A stretch of DNA of 64,000 nt. Origin: LSCE01 sp050485425 (GTDB lineage Bacteria; Pseudomonadota; Gammaproteobacteria; Nitrococcales; Aquisalimonadaceae). Where the stretch lies: the NCBI GenBank assembly GCA_050485425.1, contig JBJHBJ010000004.1, forward strand, positions 62,001 through 126,000, written 5' to 3'. A model generated the notes under the pieces. That model was not told where the DNA came from, made no database searches, and was given only the letters and a program-made list of their open reading frames with translations. Both the position numbers and the translations under genes were made by a program. Each line of letters starts with the position of its first letter. Positions within the stretch are counted from its first letter, which is position 1. This document shows positions 1 through 8,332 of this stretch, in pieces.

Positions 1-242
1 CTGACCACCTCGTGCATCCTGGATGCCGGTATCACGTCCAGCACCGGTCGTCCCACGACCGATTCAGGATCGCCGATTCCCAGCACCTCGGCGTAGCTCT
101 GATTGATCCAGGTGATGCGCGCCTCCGCATCCACGGCGATGGCGCCCGCGCTGGCCTCCTCGAACAGCGGGAACAGGGTCTCGACCATCTCGCGGGTCAG
201 GCTGCCGTTGCGACCACTGGCGTAGGGGGAGTTTGTGCTCAT
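1..242 (-). CDS. PAS-domain transcriptional activator, N-terminal part only
   Basis: About 80 residues are visible; the gene runs off the left edge. After a short polar N-terminus there is one PAS sensor domain whose pattern (AGAIAVDAEARITWINQSYA, then a GRPVLDVIPASRMHEVV-like segment) is typical of the PAS domains at the front of sigma-54-dependent Fis-family activators. The AAA+ and DNA-binding parts would lie outside the window, so the family call is inference. The start codon at 242-240 overlaps the stop of the preceding gene as ATGA, so the two genes are co-transcribed and translationally coupled. A PAS-containing histidine kinase or GGDEF protein is the main alternative. Confidence 0.6.
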   Translation of the reverse strand, partial: MSTNSPYASGRNGSLTREMVETLFPLFEEASAGAIAVDAEARITWINQSYAEVLGIGDPESVVGRPVLDVIPASRMHEVV

Positions 243-2371
243 GGCTCATCTGGGTCGGTGCCGGCCAGTTCCTCGTCGCCGAAGACATCGGCCGGTGCCT
301 GCATGAAATATCCTTGTATATAGTCTACCCCCGCCCCCCACAGGCCGGACATGGCGCTGGCATCCTGGATCAGCGCCGCGATCGTGCGCAATCCGACCTT
401 GCGGGCATGACTGGCTATGCCCTGGATCTCGCGAAGGTGTTCGGGGTTGCTCGCCATGTCCCTGGTGAGTTCGGAGGAAATCTTCACGTAGTTCAGGGGC
501 AGACGGGTGAGCAGGTCCTGCAGGTCGCCTTCGGCGCGGTAGTGTTCCAGCGCGAGCCCGCATCCCATCTCCCTCAGGCTGCGGCAGACCGGAAGGGCGC
601 TGCCCAGGCGATGCACCACCGCCTGCTGCGACAGCTGAAAGACCAGGCTGTCCGGCCGCAGCCCCGCGGCGCGGATCTGCTCGCCCAGCCAGGCCGTGAA
701 CCCCTTGGTCTCCAGTGTTTCGGCGAACAGCTTGATGAAGAACACGGGCTGCTCCCGGCGTTCCTGCTGCTCGGCGAGTACATTCAGCGCGCGCAGGATC
801 ACCCAGCGATCGATGTGCCGTGTCAGGCCCAGGCGTTGCGCGGGTGGGAGGAACTCCTGCGGCAGCAGGTCCTGGCCGCCGTCGTCCAGCATGCGGACGA
901 AGACCTCGTAGAGGCTGGTTGGCTGGCCGGTCAGGCTGGCAATGGGCTGATAGACGAGCCGGAAGCGGTTCTCCGTCAGCGCCAGGTTAAGGTCGCGCTT
1001 CCATTCCCGTTCCAGCAGCGGGGCGGCGTCGGCCGTCGTGCCCGCATCGCCGGTTTCCTCGCCGGCAGCCTGCTGAGCCTGCTCCAGCGCATGCTGGGTG
1101 GAGCGCGTCTGCGGGCCCAGCATCACGCTGCCCAGCCTTGCCTCAAAGTGCAGCGGCGACGCGCCGGGCACGGCTACCCCCTCGCTCAACTGCCGCCGAA
1201 GGTCCTCAAGCAACACCCCCAGCCGTTCGCCATCCTGGCCATAAACCAGCGCGGCGAACCGCCCATGCTGCATATGGGTCGCCAGCGCAGGCGATGGCAG
1301 CAGGCGTTGCAGCAATCCGGCGACTGCGACTGTCACGGCCCGGGGGTTCGGACGGGATCCGTCCGCAGCCGTTTTCACCGTGGCATAGAGCAGCGCGGTA
1401 CTGCCGGCCGACTGCCGCGCAAGCGCCAACGCCTGGCGCAGCTCTTCCATGAAGTAGATCCGGCTGTGTAGCCCGGAATCGGCGTCGCGCCGGCTCAGGT
1501 ACCGCCAGGACGCCTGCAGGCCCCGCGCCCGCTGGACACGGCTGCGGATGATGCTGCCCAGGTCCAGCGGAGAGATGTTGCTGCCGACGATCCCGTCCAG
1601 CGCGGCTTTTTCGGCGACATGGTCGAATTTCCGCTTGTCGCCGCCGGTGAGCAGGAGTACCGGCAGGCTGTACAGGCCCGGATACTGGCGAAGCGCCGGC
1701 AGCAGCTCCTGCGGATTCAGCCCGTTCATATCGCCGTTCACCAGCAGCAGATCCGGGAGATCCTCGGCCAGCGATGAAAGAAGGTCCGGCCGGGTGGTCA
1801 GGCGGCGAAGCGGATGACCCGCCTGTTCCAGTTCGCGGGAAAGGCCTGCCAGGTGCTCGCTGTCGTCGAGTACGGCCACGGAACAGAGGGCTTCCAGGCC
1901 GGTGGCCAGGTGCTGCAGCCGGTAGGCGAGCACGGAGACGTTCACCGGCCGAATGAAGAATGCGTCTCCGCCCGTCCGCACCGCGGCCAGCCGGTCTTTC
2001 AGCGTGTCGCGGTGCGACAGCAGGAACAGCGAGAAATCCTGCCGTTCGCGCAGGGACTGCACGGCTTGCAGCGCGTCGTCCTCCGAAAGCATCGCCATGT
2101 CCGACACCAGGGCACCGGGCGGCATCTGCCGGGCGGCATTGACCAGGACATCCATGCTGACGAAGTGTCTGGTCCGGAAGCCCACGTCCCGCAGCGCGGA
2201 AGCCAGCTCGGCGGCCTCGTCCGCCAGGGGGGAAACGATGTACACCGGGGGTTGGTCCGCCACCGTGCCGGAGAAGCCAGGGTCGATGTCGGCGACTAAC
2301 CTTTCGGGAGGTAAAGGGCGGCTCGGCTGGTCCATGGCGCTCGTCCGGGGCTGTCTATTGTTATTCCGCAT
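239..2371 (-). CDS. REC-REC-GGDEF-EAL protein with degenerate output domains
   Basis: A 710-residue cytoplasmic protein. Two response-regulator-like receiver folds occupy roughly residues 40-160 and 165-285, followed by a GGDEF-like fold (about 290-430) and an EAL-like fold (about 465-700). The GGDEF signature is absent (HMQHGRF stands where GGDEF is expected), so cyclase activity is unlikely. The EAL motif reads EVF (in YEVFVRM), the usual DDFG metal site is EHYR, and the conserved Asn of the NLS motif is missing (FIKLFAETL), so phosphodiesterase activity is also unlikely. This resembles FimX-type c-di-GMP receptors, which keep a ligand-binding but inactive EAL domain. The start at 2371 has no strong Shine-Dalgarno; an internal Met 12 codons later is an alternative. 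Its stop overlaps the downstream PAS activator. Confidence 0.75.
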   Translation of the reverse strand: MRNNNRQPRTSAMDQPSRPLPPERLVADIDPGFSGTVADQPPVYIVSPLADEAAELASALRDVGFRTRHFVSMDVLVNAARQMPPGALVSDMAMLSEDDALQAVQSLRERQDFSLFLLSHRDTLKDRLAAVRTGGDAFFIRPVNVSVLAYRLQHLATGLEALCSVAVLDDSEHLAGLSRELEQAGHPLRRLTTRPDLLSSLAEDLPDLLLVNGDMNGLNPQELLPALRQYPGLYSLPVLLLTGGDKRKFDHVAEKAALDGIVGSNISPLDLGSIIRSRVQRARGLQASWRYLSRRDADSGLHSRIYFMEELRQALALARQSAGSTALLYATVKTAADGSRPNPRAVTVAVAGLLQRLLPSPALATHMQHGRFAALVYGQDGERLGVLLEDLRRQLSEGVAVPGASPLHFEARLGSVMLGPQTRSTQHALEQAQQAAGEETGDAGTTADAAPLLEREWKRDLNLALTENRFRLVYQPIASLTGQPTSLYEVFVRMLDDGGQDLLPQEFLPPAQRLGLTRHIDRWVILRALNVLAEQQERREQPVFFIKLFAETLETKGFTAWLGEQIRAAGLRPDSLVFQLSQQAVVHRLGSALPVCRSLREMGCGLALEHYRAEGDLQDLLTRLPLNYVKISSELTRDMASNPEHLREIQGIASHARKVGLRTIAALIQDASAMSGLWGAGVDYIQGYFMQAPADVFGDEELAGTDPDEP

Positions 2372-2544
2372 CCGAACCGGGCCGGCCCGGAAGCAAGTTT
2401 TCGTGGTCTGCCTTGCTGAACGTTACCATAACCGCGCCGGCACGCGTGATCGTGAACAGGATTCACGGTGCTTCAGCGTTCCGTGAACGCGTGTCAGTAT
2501 CGGGGTAGGACGGGCATGGTGGTCTGCGCCCGCGTGCCGACGGA

Positions 2545-3351
2545 ATGCAGAGATCAGGAAACCCAGGCGTGGCCAGGCAGTCAGCAAGCAGGCAGGAAGG
2601 TGTGCTCTACGCCGGTTGTGGCTGGCTGGCCTATATCGGGCCTGCGCCCGTGCTTCGGCCCCACCAGCACCCGGCTATCGGCGTCTATGTCAGCCTGGGG
2701 CAGGGTCTTCAGCTTGAGGACGGTGCCGTGGTTCCGGCCCTGTACGTACCACCGGAGACCAGGGTTCCCGCGCTGGACCCCGGCGGTGGAGGTGGAGCGG
2801 CCATCTTTCTCGCCGCGGATAACCCCTGCTATCCGGCCTTGCTGCAACGGCAGGGGCTGAATCCCCGGGTTCTGGACGGGGCCGTTGCGCCGCTGGTCCG
2901 GGTGCTGCAGGAAGGCTGGCAGGCACTGCCTTCCGGAGACCGGTTCGTCCGCCGCCTTCGGGATGTTCTCGACGCCGGGCCGCATCCCGTCCCCGCCAGC
3001 GGGCAGCGCGATCTGCTGTCGCTGGTGGCGGAAAAAGGGGAAGACGTGCCTTCGTTGTCCGAACTGGCGGAGACCGTGGCGCTGTCACCGCGCCGCGTCC
3101 AGTCCCTGTTCCAGGTGCAGACCAGGTTGAGGTATCGCCGGTATCTGCTCTGGCGGCGTTTGCAGGAAGCCGCGGATCGCATCCCCCAGTACCGCACCCT
3201 CACCGACATCGCCCTGGCCGCCGGCTTTGCCGATCTGGCGCACTTCAGCCGGACATTCAGCAAACTGCTGGGCCTTTCCCCCGCTGAATGGGCCAGGCTT
3301 GCGGCCCCCCTCCGGTTCCGGAGGATTCATCGGGCGCGTCAAGACCTCTGA
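2545..3351 (+). CDS. AraC/XylS-family transcriptional regulator
   Basis: About 268 residues. The N-terminal half is a small cupin-like sensory domain (RPHQHPAIGVYVS) and the C-terminal ~100 residues form the two helix-turn-helix motifs of the AraC family; the second ends with DIALAAGFADLAHFSRTF and a SPAEW tail. Its position divergent from the REC-GGDEF-EAL gene and directly ahead of the fatty-acid operon suggests it could regulate either, but no operator is visible. The start is uncertain: ATG 2545 has a weak ribosome site, and a GTG near VLYAGCG with a better purine-rich leader is possible. Confidence 0.8.
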   Translation: MQRSGNPGVARQSASRQEGVLYAGCGWLAYIGPAPVLRPHQHPAIGVYVSLGQGLQLEDGAVVPALYVPPETRVPALDPGGGGGAAIFLAADNPCYPALLQRQGLNPRVLDGAVAPLVRVLQEGWQALPSGDRFVRRLRDVLDAGPHPVPASGQRDLLSLVAEKGEDVPSLSELAETVALSPRRVQSLFQVQTRLRYRRYLLWRRLQEAADRIPQYRTLTDIALAAGFADLAHFSRTFSKLLGLSPAEWARLAAPLRFRRIHRARQDL

Positions 3352-3619
3352 TCTATTCCCGCGTTCACGCTCGAGACCGGTTTCCGTTTGGTTCAAGCAT
3401 TGCTTGCCGCTTCCTGATAAAAGAGACGTCATAAACAGAAAAGACGGCGTTCCCGATTGGCGACACGCCGTGCCCGGCGGGCTTACGACAGGCAGCCCGT
3501 CACGGAGGAGGCCACGGATAACCGCGTTTCGATGCCGTTTCGCGTCATCGATTGCGAAAGCCTTTCGCTGCCCCCTCCGTTCTCGGAACAGCCTGTGGCT
3601 ATGGAGGAGAGTAAGCGTG

Positions 3620-5206
3620 ATGGCATGGAACAGAACGACAGGCCGTCGGGCGTTTGGCGGTGCCACCGGTCTGGTGCTGGTGATCGGGGCCGGGCAGGCG
3701 GGTGCCGCCGGGTTCGAGGTTCCGCAGCGAGGTATCAAGGAGATGGGTATTGCCCATACCGGCTCCGCCGCATTGCTGGAGGACGCAAGCGCCGTGGCGA
3801 ACAACCCGGCTGGATTGATGCGCCTGGAAGGTCACAACATCACCGGCGGACTGACGCTGATCCGGTCCGGCTTCGACTACGACGTCGAGGTACACCGCGA
3901 ACTGGTCGGCGAGGTCGGGGGGACGGTGCCCGGCAGATCGGACGGCAGTATCTCGGGCACCTCGGTGGTGCCGCATGTCTACTATACCCAGCGTATTGCC
4001 AGTAATGCCGCGGTGGGTTTCGGCATCTACGCTCCGTTTGGCAGCACCACGGATTATCCGAATAACTGGGCCGGTCGCTATCACGCCACGGACACCGATA
4101 TCACCGCCATCAACTTCAACCCCGTGTTCGCCTGGAAGCCGACATCCACCGTGTCGATCGGTGCGGGGGCCGTGATCCAGTATCTGGACGCGGAATTCCG
4201 CAACAAGATCGATCTGGGCTATCTGGTGGCGGACCAGGTGATCCGGCAGATCGCGGAGACGGAAGGGCCGGCGGGGGCGGATGTCCGCCTGGAAGGTGGC
4301 GAGCAGGCCGCGGTTGATGCGCTGGCTCATCAGTATGACGTGGACAACACCATGGAAGTGGACAGTTGGGCCTACGGCTTCAACTTCGGCGTGCTCTGGG
4401 AGCCCACCGATGCCACCCGTATCGGCTTCAATTTCCAGAGCCGGGTCCGGCACTCCGCCGAAGGCCGGGCCGATCGACCGGAGACCACCGATGCGGAGTT
4501 CCGGGACAATCTGGAAGCGGCGATCGCCGGGCTGGGACTGGAGGCCAACATCCTGGGGCTCTGGGTGCCGGTGGGCACGATAGGGTCGCAGCAGCCGGAA
4601 AGTGCAGCCGCCGGCGCCGACCGCGCCGTCGGGCCCCTGGGTGCTGCGGGCGGGCGGATCGGCCTGCTGGTGGATATGCCGGAAACCGCCACGCTCAGCT
4701 TCTACCATGATCTGACGCCACGCTGGGCGCTGACCGGCGGCGTCACCTGGACGCGCTGGAGCCGCATCGAGGAGTTGCGTTTCACCTACACCGATTCCAG
4801 CGATCGCGGCGGCGAGGATTACACGGGTGGCGGCGACGACGTCCGGCGCCGCGACCTGGTACAACCGTTTTCCTGGGAGGACACCTGGCGCTACGGTCTG
4901 GGCGTGATCTTCCGGCCAACCGACAACTGGGCGTTCCGGGCCGGTGTGGCGTACGACGAGAGTCCGGTGCCGGACGCCGAACGACGGACGCCGCGCGGCC
5001 CCGATAATGACCGCATCATTGCCGCGGTGGGTGCCGGCTGGCAGGCGACGCCAAGGCTGAGCGTCGACATGGCGTATGCCTACACGCATTTCCGCAGTTC
5101 CGAAATCAGCAATGCCGAGAACCCGGCCGGTTCACAGCACCGGATTGAAGGGGATTACGAAGGCTATCTGCACAGCCTCGGGGCGCAGGTGAACTATGCA
5201 TTCTGA
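3620..5206 (+). CDS. fadL: FadL/OmpP1-family long-chain fatty acid outer membrane porin
   Basis: A 528-residue outer-membrane beta-barrel predicted to admit long-chain fatty acids or other hydrophobic compounds. It has a Sec signal peptide (GATGLVLVIGAGQAGA), then the family's N-terminal hatch region (GFEVPQRGIKEMG followed by NNPAGLMRL), many alternating-hydrophobicity strands, and a C-terminal aromatic residue (NYAF). The ATG at 3620 is chosen because a GGAGGAG ribosome site sits about 10 bases upstream; the open frame extends further upstream but without signal-peptide sense. It heads the fatty-acid locus, 2 bases ahead of the thioesterase frame, consistent with uptake feeding the downstream acyl-CoA enzymes. 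Confidence 0.88.
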   Translation: MAWNRTTGRRAFGGATGLVLVIGAGQAGAAGFEVPQRGIKEMGIAHTGSAALLEDASAVANNPAGLMRLEGHNITGGLTLIRSGFDYDVEVHRELVGEVGGTVPGRSDGSISGTSVVPHVYYTQRIASNAAVGFGIYAPFGSTTDYPNNWAGRYHATDTDITAINFNPVFAWKPTSTVSIGAGAVIQYLDAEFRNKIDLGYLVADQVIRQIAETEGPAGADVRLEGGEQAAVDALAHQYDVDNTMEVDSWAYGFNFGVLWEPTDATRIGFNFQSRVRHSAEGRADRPETTDAEFRDNLEAAIAGLGLEANILGLWVPVGTIGSQQPESAAAGADRAVGPLGAAGGRIGLLVDMPETATLSFYHDLTPRWALTGGVTWTRWSRIEELRFTYTDSSDRGGEDYTGGGDDVRRRDLVQPFSWEDTWRYGLGVIFRPTDNWAFRAGVAYDESPVPDAERRTPRGPDNDRIIAAVGAGWQATPRLSVDMAYAYTHFRSSEISNAENPAGSQHRIEGDYEGYLHSLGAQVNYAF

Positions 5207-5208
5207 GT

Positions 5209-5760
5209 GTGCGGACTGGGGGGCGTGGCTTGAAGGTTGATGGGAGGCGGCGTGCCGAGGCATACGGTGCCGGAGCCAGACAATGGTTCTGGCGCGTCCT
5301 GTTCAGTTTTCCGCGTGTACGCAAGTATGCAGGCTTTCGCTTCTTTCGCGGAACGCCGCATTGCAGGGAGCTGGGCTTGCGCGTGCTGCGGGTGGACCCC
5401 AGGCGGGTGGTGGCGAAAGTCGACTGGCGACCACAACTGGTGGGAAACCCGGTCACCGGGGAACTCCACGGCGGCGTGATCACGACCCTGGTGGATCAGG
5501 TGAGCGGCGCGGCTGCCAGTCTCAGCCTGCGACCGCTGGAGGTGGTGGCGACGCTGGATCTGCGCATCGATCATCTGCGTACCGCCGGTCGCGGCAGGAC
5601 GGTCTATGCCGAAGCGCATTGCTACCGCATCACGCGAGAGATCGTGTTCGTACGCTGCGTGGTGCATGACGGCGACCCGGAACGGCCGGTTGCCAGCAGC
5701 GCGGGCAGCTTTATCCGCAACGGCCCGATGACTGCACGTCATCGGGCCGTGAGACCCTGA
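5209..5760 (+). CDS. PaaI/YiiD-type hotdog thioesterase
   Basis: About 183 residues. The core (residues 75-165) carries the hotdog thioesterase signature NPVTGELHGGVITTLVDQVSG, where the HGG turn and the Asp contribute to thioester hydrolysis in PaaI-like enzymes. It probably hydrolyses acyl-CoA or aryl-CoA thioesters in the cytoplasm, acting as a safety valve for the beta-oxidation genes beside it. The upstream-most GTG start at 5209 almost abuts the FadL stop; the first ~30 residues are Arg/Gly-rich and a shorter form is possible. Exact substrate cannot be read from the sequence. Confidence 0.78.
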   Translation: MRTGGRGLKVDGRRRAEAYGAGARQWFWRVLFSFPRVRKYAGFRFFRGTPHCRELGLRVLRVDPRRVVAKVDWRPQLVGNPVTGELHGGVITTLVDQVSGAAASLSLRPLEVVATLDLRIDHLRTAGRGRTVYAEAHCYRITREIVFVRCVVHDGDPERPVASSAGSFIRNGPMTARHRAVRP

Positions 5761-5832
5761 ACGCGAGGCAACGGCTCTGCCGCTATGCTCGTTGATTCAG
5801 GAAAGAGATTTTTCCTGATTGGAGGTTGTTTC

Positions 5833-8295
5833 ATGTCTAGCCTGATCTTAGCCGGTCTCGTCGCCGTACTGCTGGTGCTGGCCTACCGCGGCGTCAAGCT
5901 GATTACGCTGACGCTGGTTGCCGGCGCCGGCCTGCTGGCGCTGATCGTGAGCGCGGGCGCGGGAGCCTGGGCTGGAGCGGTCGGCTTCGCGTTGTTCCTG
6001 GTACCGGCGGTGCTGCTCAACATCCCGGGCCTGCGGCGGCAGTTGCTCACCGCTCCCATCTTCCGGGGCTTCCGCAAGGTGTTGCCGGCCATGTCCACGA
6101 CGGAGCGGGAAGCGCTGGAAGCCGGTGATACCTGGTGGGAGGCGGAACTGTTCCGGGGACGGCCCGACTGGGAGCAGCTTCGATCCTTTCCCTATACCGA
6201 GCTCACCGAGGAGGAGCGGCGCTTCCTGAACGAGGAAACGGACACCCTCTGCGGGATGATCGACGAATGGGAGGTGCACTTCGAGCGCCGGGACCTGTCG
6301 CCGGAAGTGTGGGACTACATCCGCCGCAGCGGTTTTTTCGCCATGCTCATCAGCAAGGAAAACGGCGGGCTCGGCTTTTCCGCCAATGCGCAGTCCTGCG
6401 TGGTCTCGAAGATCGCCACCCGGTCGGTCACTGCGGCGGTCACGGTCATGGTGCCGAACTCCCTGGGGCCCGGTGAACTGCTCCAGCATTACGGGACCGA
6501 CGAGCAGAAGGCGTACTGGCTACCGCGGCTTGCTTCCGGGCAGGAGATTCCCTGCTTCGGCCTGACCGGCCCGGAAGCCGGCTCCGATGCCGGAACCATC
6601 CCGGATACCGGCGTGGTCTGCCGCCGCGAGATCGACGGCAGGGAGGTGCTGGGGATCAGTCTGACTTTCGACAAGCGCTACATCACGCTGGCCCCGGTGG
6701 CCACCGTGGTCGGGCTCGCCTTCCGCCTGCTCGATCCCGACGGCCTGCTCGGCGACGGCAAGACTGTGGACTACGGCATTACCTGCGCCCTGCTGCCCGC
6801 CTCCACGCCCGGCGTGGAGATCGGGCGGCGGCACTACCCGGGTGGCGCGTTCATGAACGGCCCGATCCGCGGCAAGGACGTATTCGTCCCGCTGGATGCC
6901 ATCATCGGCGGGCCGGACATGGCCGGCAAGGGCTGGCGCATGCTGGTGGAGTGCCTGTCCGCCGGGCGCGGCATCTCACTGCCGGCGCTGGCGGCCGCTT
7001 CCGGCAAGGGGGTTTACGGTTCCACCGGGGCCTATAGCGCCATCCGCCGGCAGTTCAATCTGCCCATCGGCCGTTTCGAGGGCGTGCAGGAGGCGATGGC
7101 CCGGATCGGCGGCCACACCTATGCACTGGAAGCCTGCCGCATCCTGACCGCCAGCGCGGTCGACCACTGCGCACCGTCCGTGGTCACGGCGATGATGAAA
7201 TACCACAGCACGGAAATGATGCGCCGGATCGTGCTGGATGCCATGGACATCCACGGTGGCCGCGGGATCATCATGGGGCCGCGCAACTACCTGGCCATCC
7301 CCTGGCAGTTGCTGCCGGTGGCGATCACCGTCGAAGGTGCCAACATCATGACGCGCAGCCTGATCATCTTCGGCCAGGGTGCGATCCGTTGCCACCCCTA
7401 CGTCTACAAGGAAATGGAGGCGGCACGTTCCGGCGATCTGGAGGCCTTCGACCGCCTGTTCTGGGGGCACATCGGCTACACGCTGAACCGCGGCGTGCGG
7501 GCCACCGGTCTGGCGCTGACCGGCGGCCGCCTGGCTCGCAGTCCGGAGAACGGACCGTTGGCCGGGTACTACCGCCAGGTGGAGCGACTGTCCGCCGCCC
7601 TGGCATTCTGCGCCGACGTCGCCATGGGCTTGCTCGGCGGCGAGCTGAAACTGCGGGAGTCCACGTCCGCTCGCCTGGGGGACGTATTGTCACAGCTCTA
7701 CATTGCTACCGCCGTGCTGAAATTCCATGCCACGCGGGGCGCCGGGTCGGCGGATCATCTTCCGCATGCCCGCTGGGCGCTGGACCATGCGCTGCACGAG
7801 AGCGGCAGGGCGCTGGACGCCTTCTGCAGCAATTTTCCGCGTCCGCTGGTCGGTCGGCTGCTGCGGCTGGTGGTGCTGCCGTTCGGCAACCCGTGGCGGC
7901 CGCCGTCCGATCGGCTGAACACCGAGGTGGCCGAGCAGATGATGCGCATGAACGATCTGTCCCGCCAGGTTCGCGAGCAGATCTTCATCGGCGGTGCCGA
8001 GGACGATCCAACCAGCCAGTTGATGCGTGCTTTCGAACTGCTGCAGGAGATCCGCCCGGCCTATGACCGCTTCCTCAAGCAGGTTTCCCGGGGCCGGGTG
8101 GCAGGCGATACGCTGGAAGAACAGCTTTGTCACGCCCGCGAGCAGGGTGTGATCAGCGATGACGAGGCCGATGGCATCCGGCGCTACGATGCGCTGCGCT
8201 ATCAGGTCATTCTCACCGATGACTTCGATGCGGCCTATCTGCAGGACCCGGTCGCCTATCGCCGCGAGCCGGATCGTCGCCGTGCGGCGTCCTGA
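5833..8295 (+). CDS. fadE: FadE-type acyl-CoA dehydrogenase
   Basis: 820 residues, close to E. coli FadE (814). Two hydrophobic N-terminal segments (residues 1-30 and 33-75) precede an acyl-CoA dehydrogenase core (about 100-560) with SKENGGLGFSANAQS, FGLTGPEAGSDAG and the helical DIHGGRGI segment, then the long C-terminal domain particular to FadE. It catalyses the first oxidation of beta-oxidation, acyl-CoA to trans-2-enoyl-CoA, passing electrons to electron-transfer flavoprotein. ATG 5833 is preferred over the longer frame because GGAGG lies 7 bases upstream. It is followed by the ligase, thiolase, reductase and hydratase on the same strand. Confidence 0.93.
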   Translation: MSSLILAGLVAVLLVLAYRGVKLITLTLVAGAGLLALIVSAGAGAWAGAVGFALFLVPAVLLNIPGLRRQLLTAPIFRGFRKVLPAMSTTEREALEAGDTWWEAELFRGRPDWEQLRSFPYTELTEEERRFLNEETDTLCGMIDEWEVHFERRDLSPEVWDYIRRSGFFAMLISKENGGLGFSANAQSCVVSKIATRSVTAAVTVMVPNSLGPGELLQHYGTDEQKAYWLPRLASGQEIPCFGLTGPEAGSDAGTIPDTGVVCRREIDGREVLGISLTFDKRYITLAPVATVVGLAFRLLDPDGLLGDGKTVDYGITCALLPASTPGVEIGRRHYPGGAFMNGPIRGKDVFVPLDAIIGGPDMAGKGWRMLVECLSAGRGISLPALAAASGKGVYGSTGAYSAIRRQFNLPIGRFEGVQEAMARIGGHTYALEACRILTASAVDHCAPSVVTAMMKYHSTEMMRRIVLDAMDIHGGRGIIMGPRNYLAIPWQLLPVAITVEGANIMTRSLIIFGQGAIRCHPYVYKEMEAARSGDLEAFDRLFWGHIGYTLNRGVRATGLALTGGRLARSPENGPLAGYYRQVERLSAALAFCADVAMGLLGGELKLRESTSARLGDVLSQLYIATAVLKFHATRGAGSADHLPHARWALDHALHESGRALDAFCSNFPRPLVGRLLRLVVLPFGNPWRPPSDRLNTEVAEQMMRMNDLSRQVREQIFIGGAEDDPTSQLMRAFELLQEIRPAYDRFLKQVSRGRVAGDTLEEQLCHAREQGVISDDEADGIRRYDALRYQVILTDDFDAAYLQDPVAYRREPDRRRAAS

Positions 8296-8332
8296 CTCCG
8301 GAAGCCGTACAAAGACAGACAGGAGGAGTGTC

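Noticed and set aside
3227..3619. Upstream extension of the FadL frame to 3227.
   Set aside because: It overlaps the AraC gene and would bury the signal peptide; GGAGGAG ahead of 3620 decides the start.
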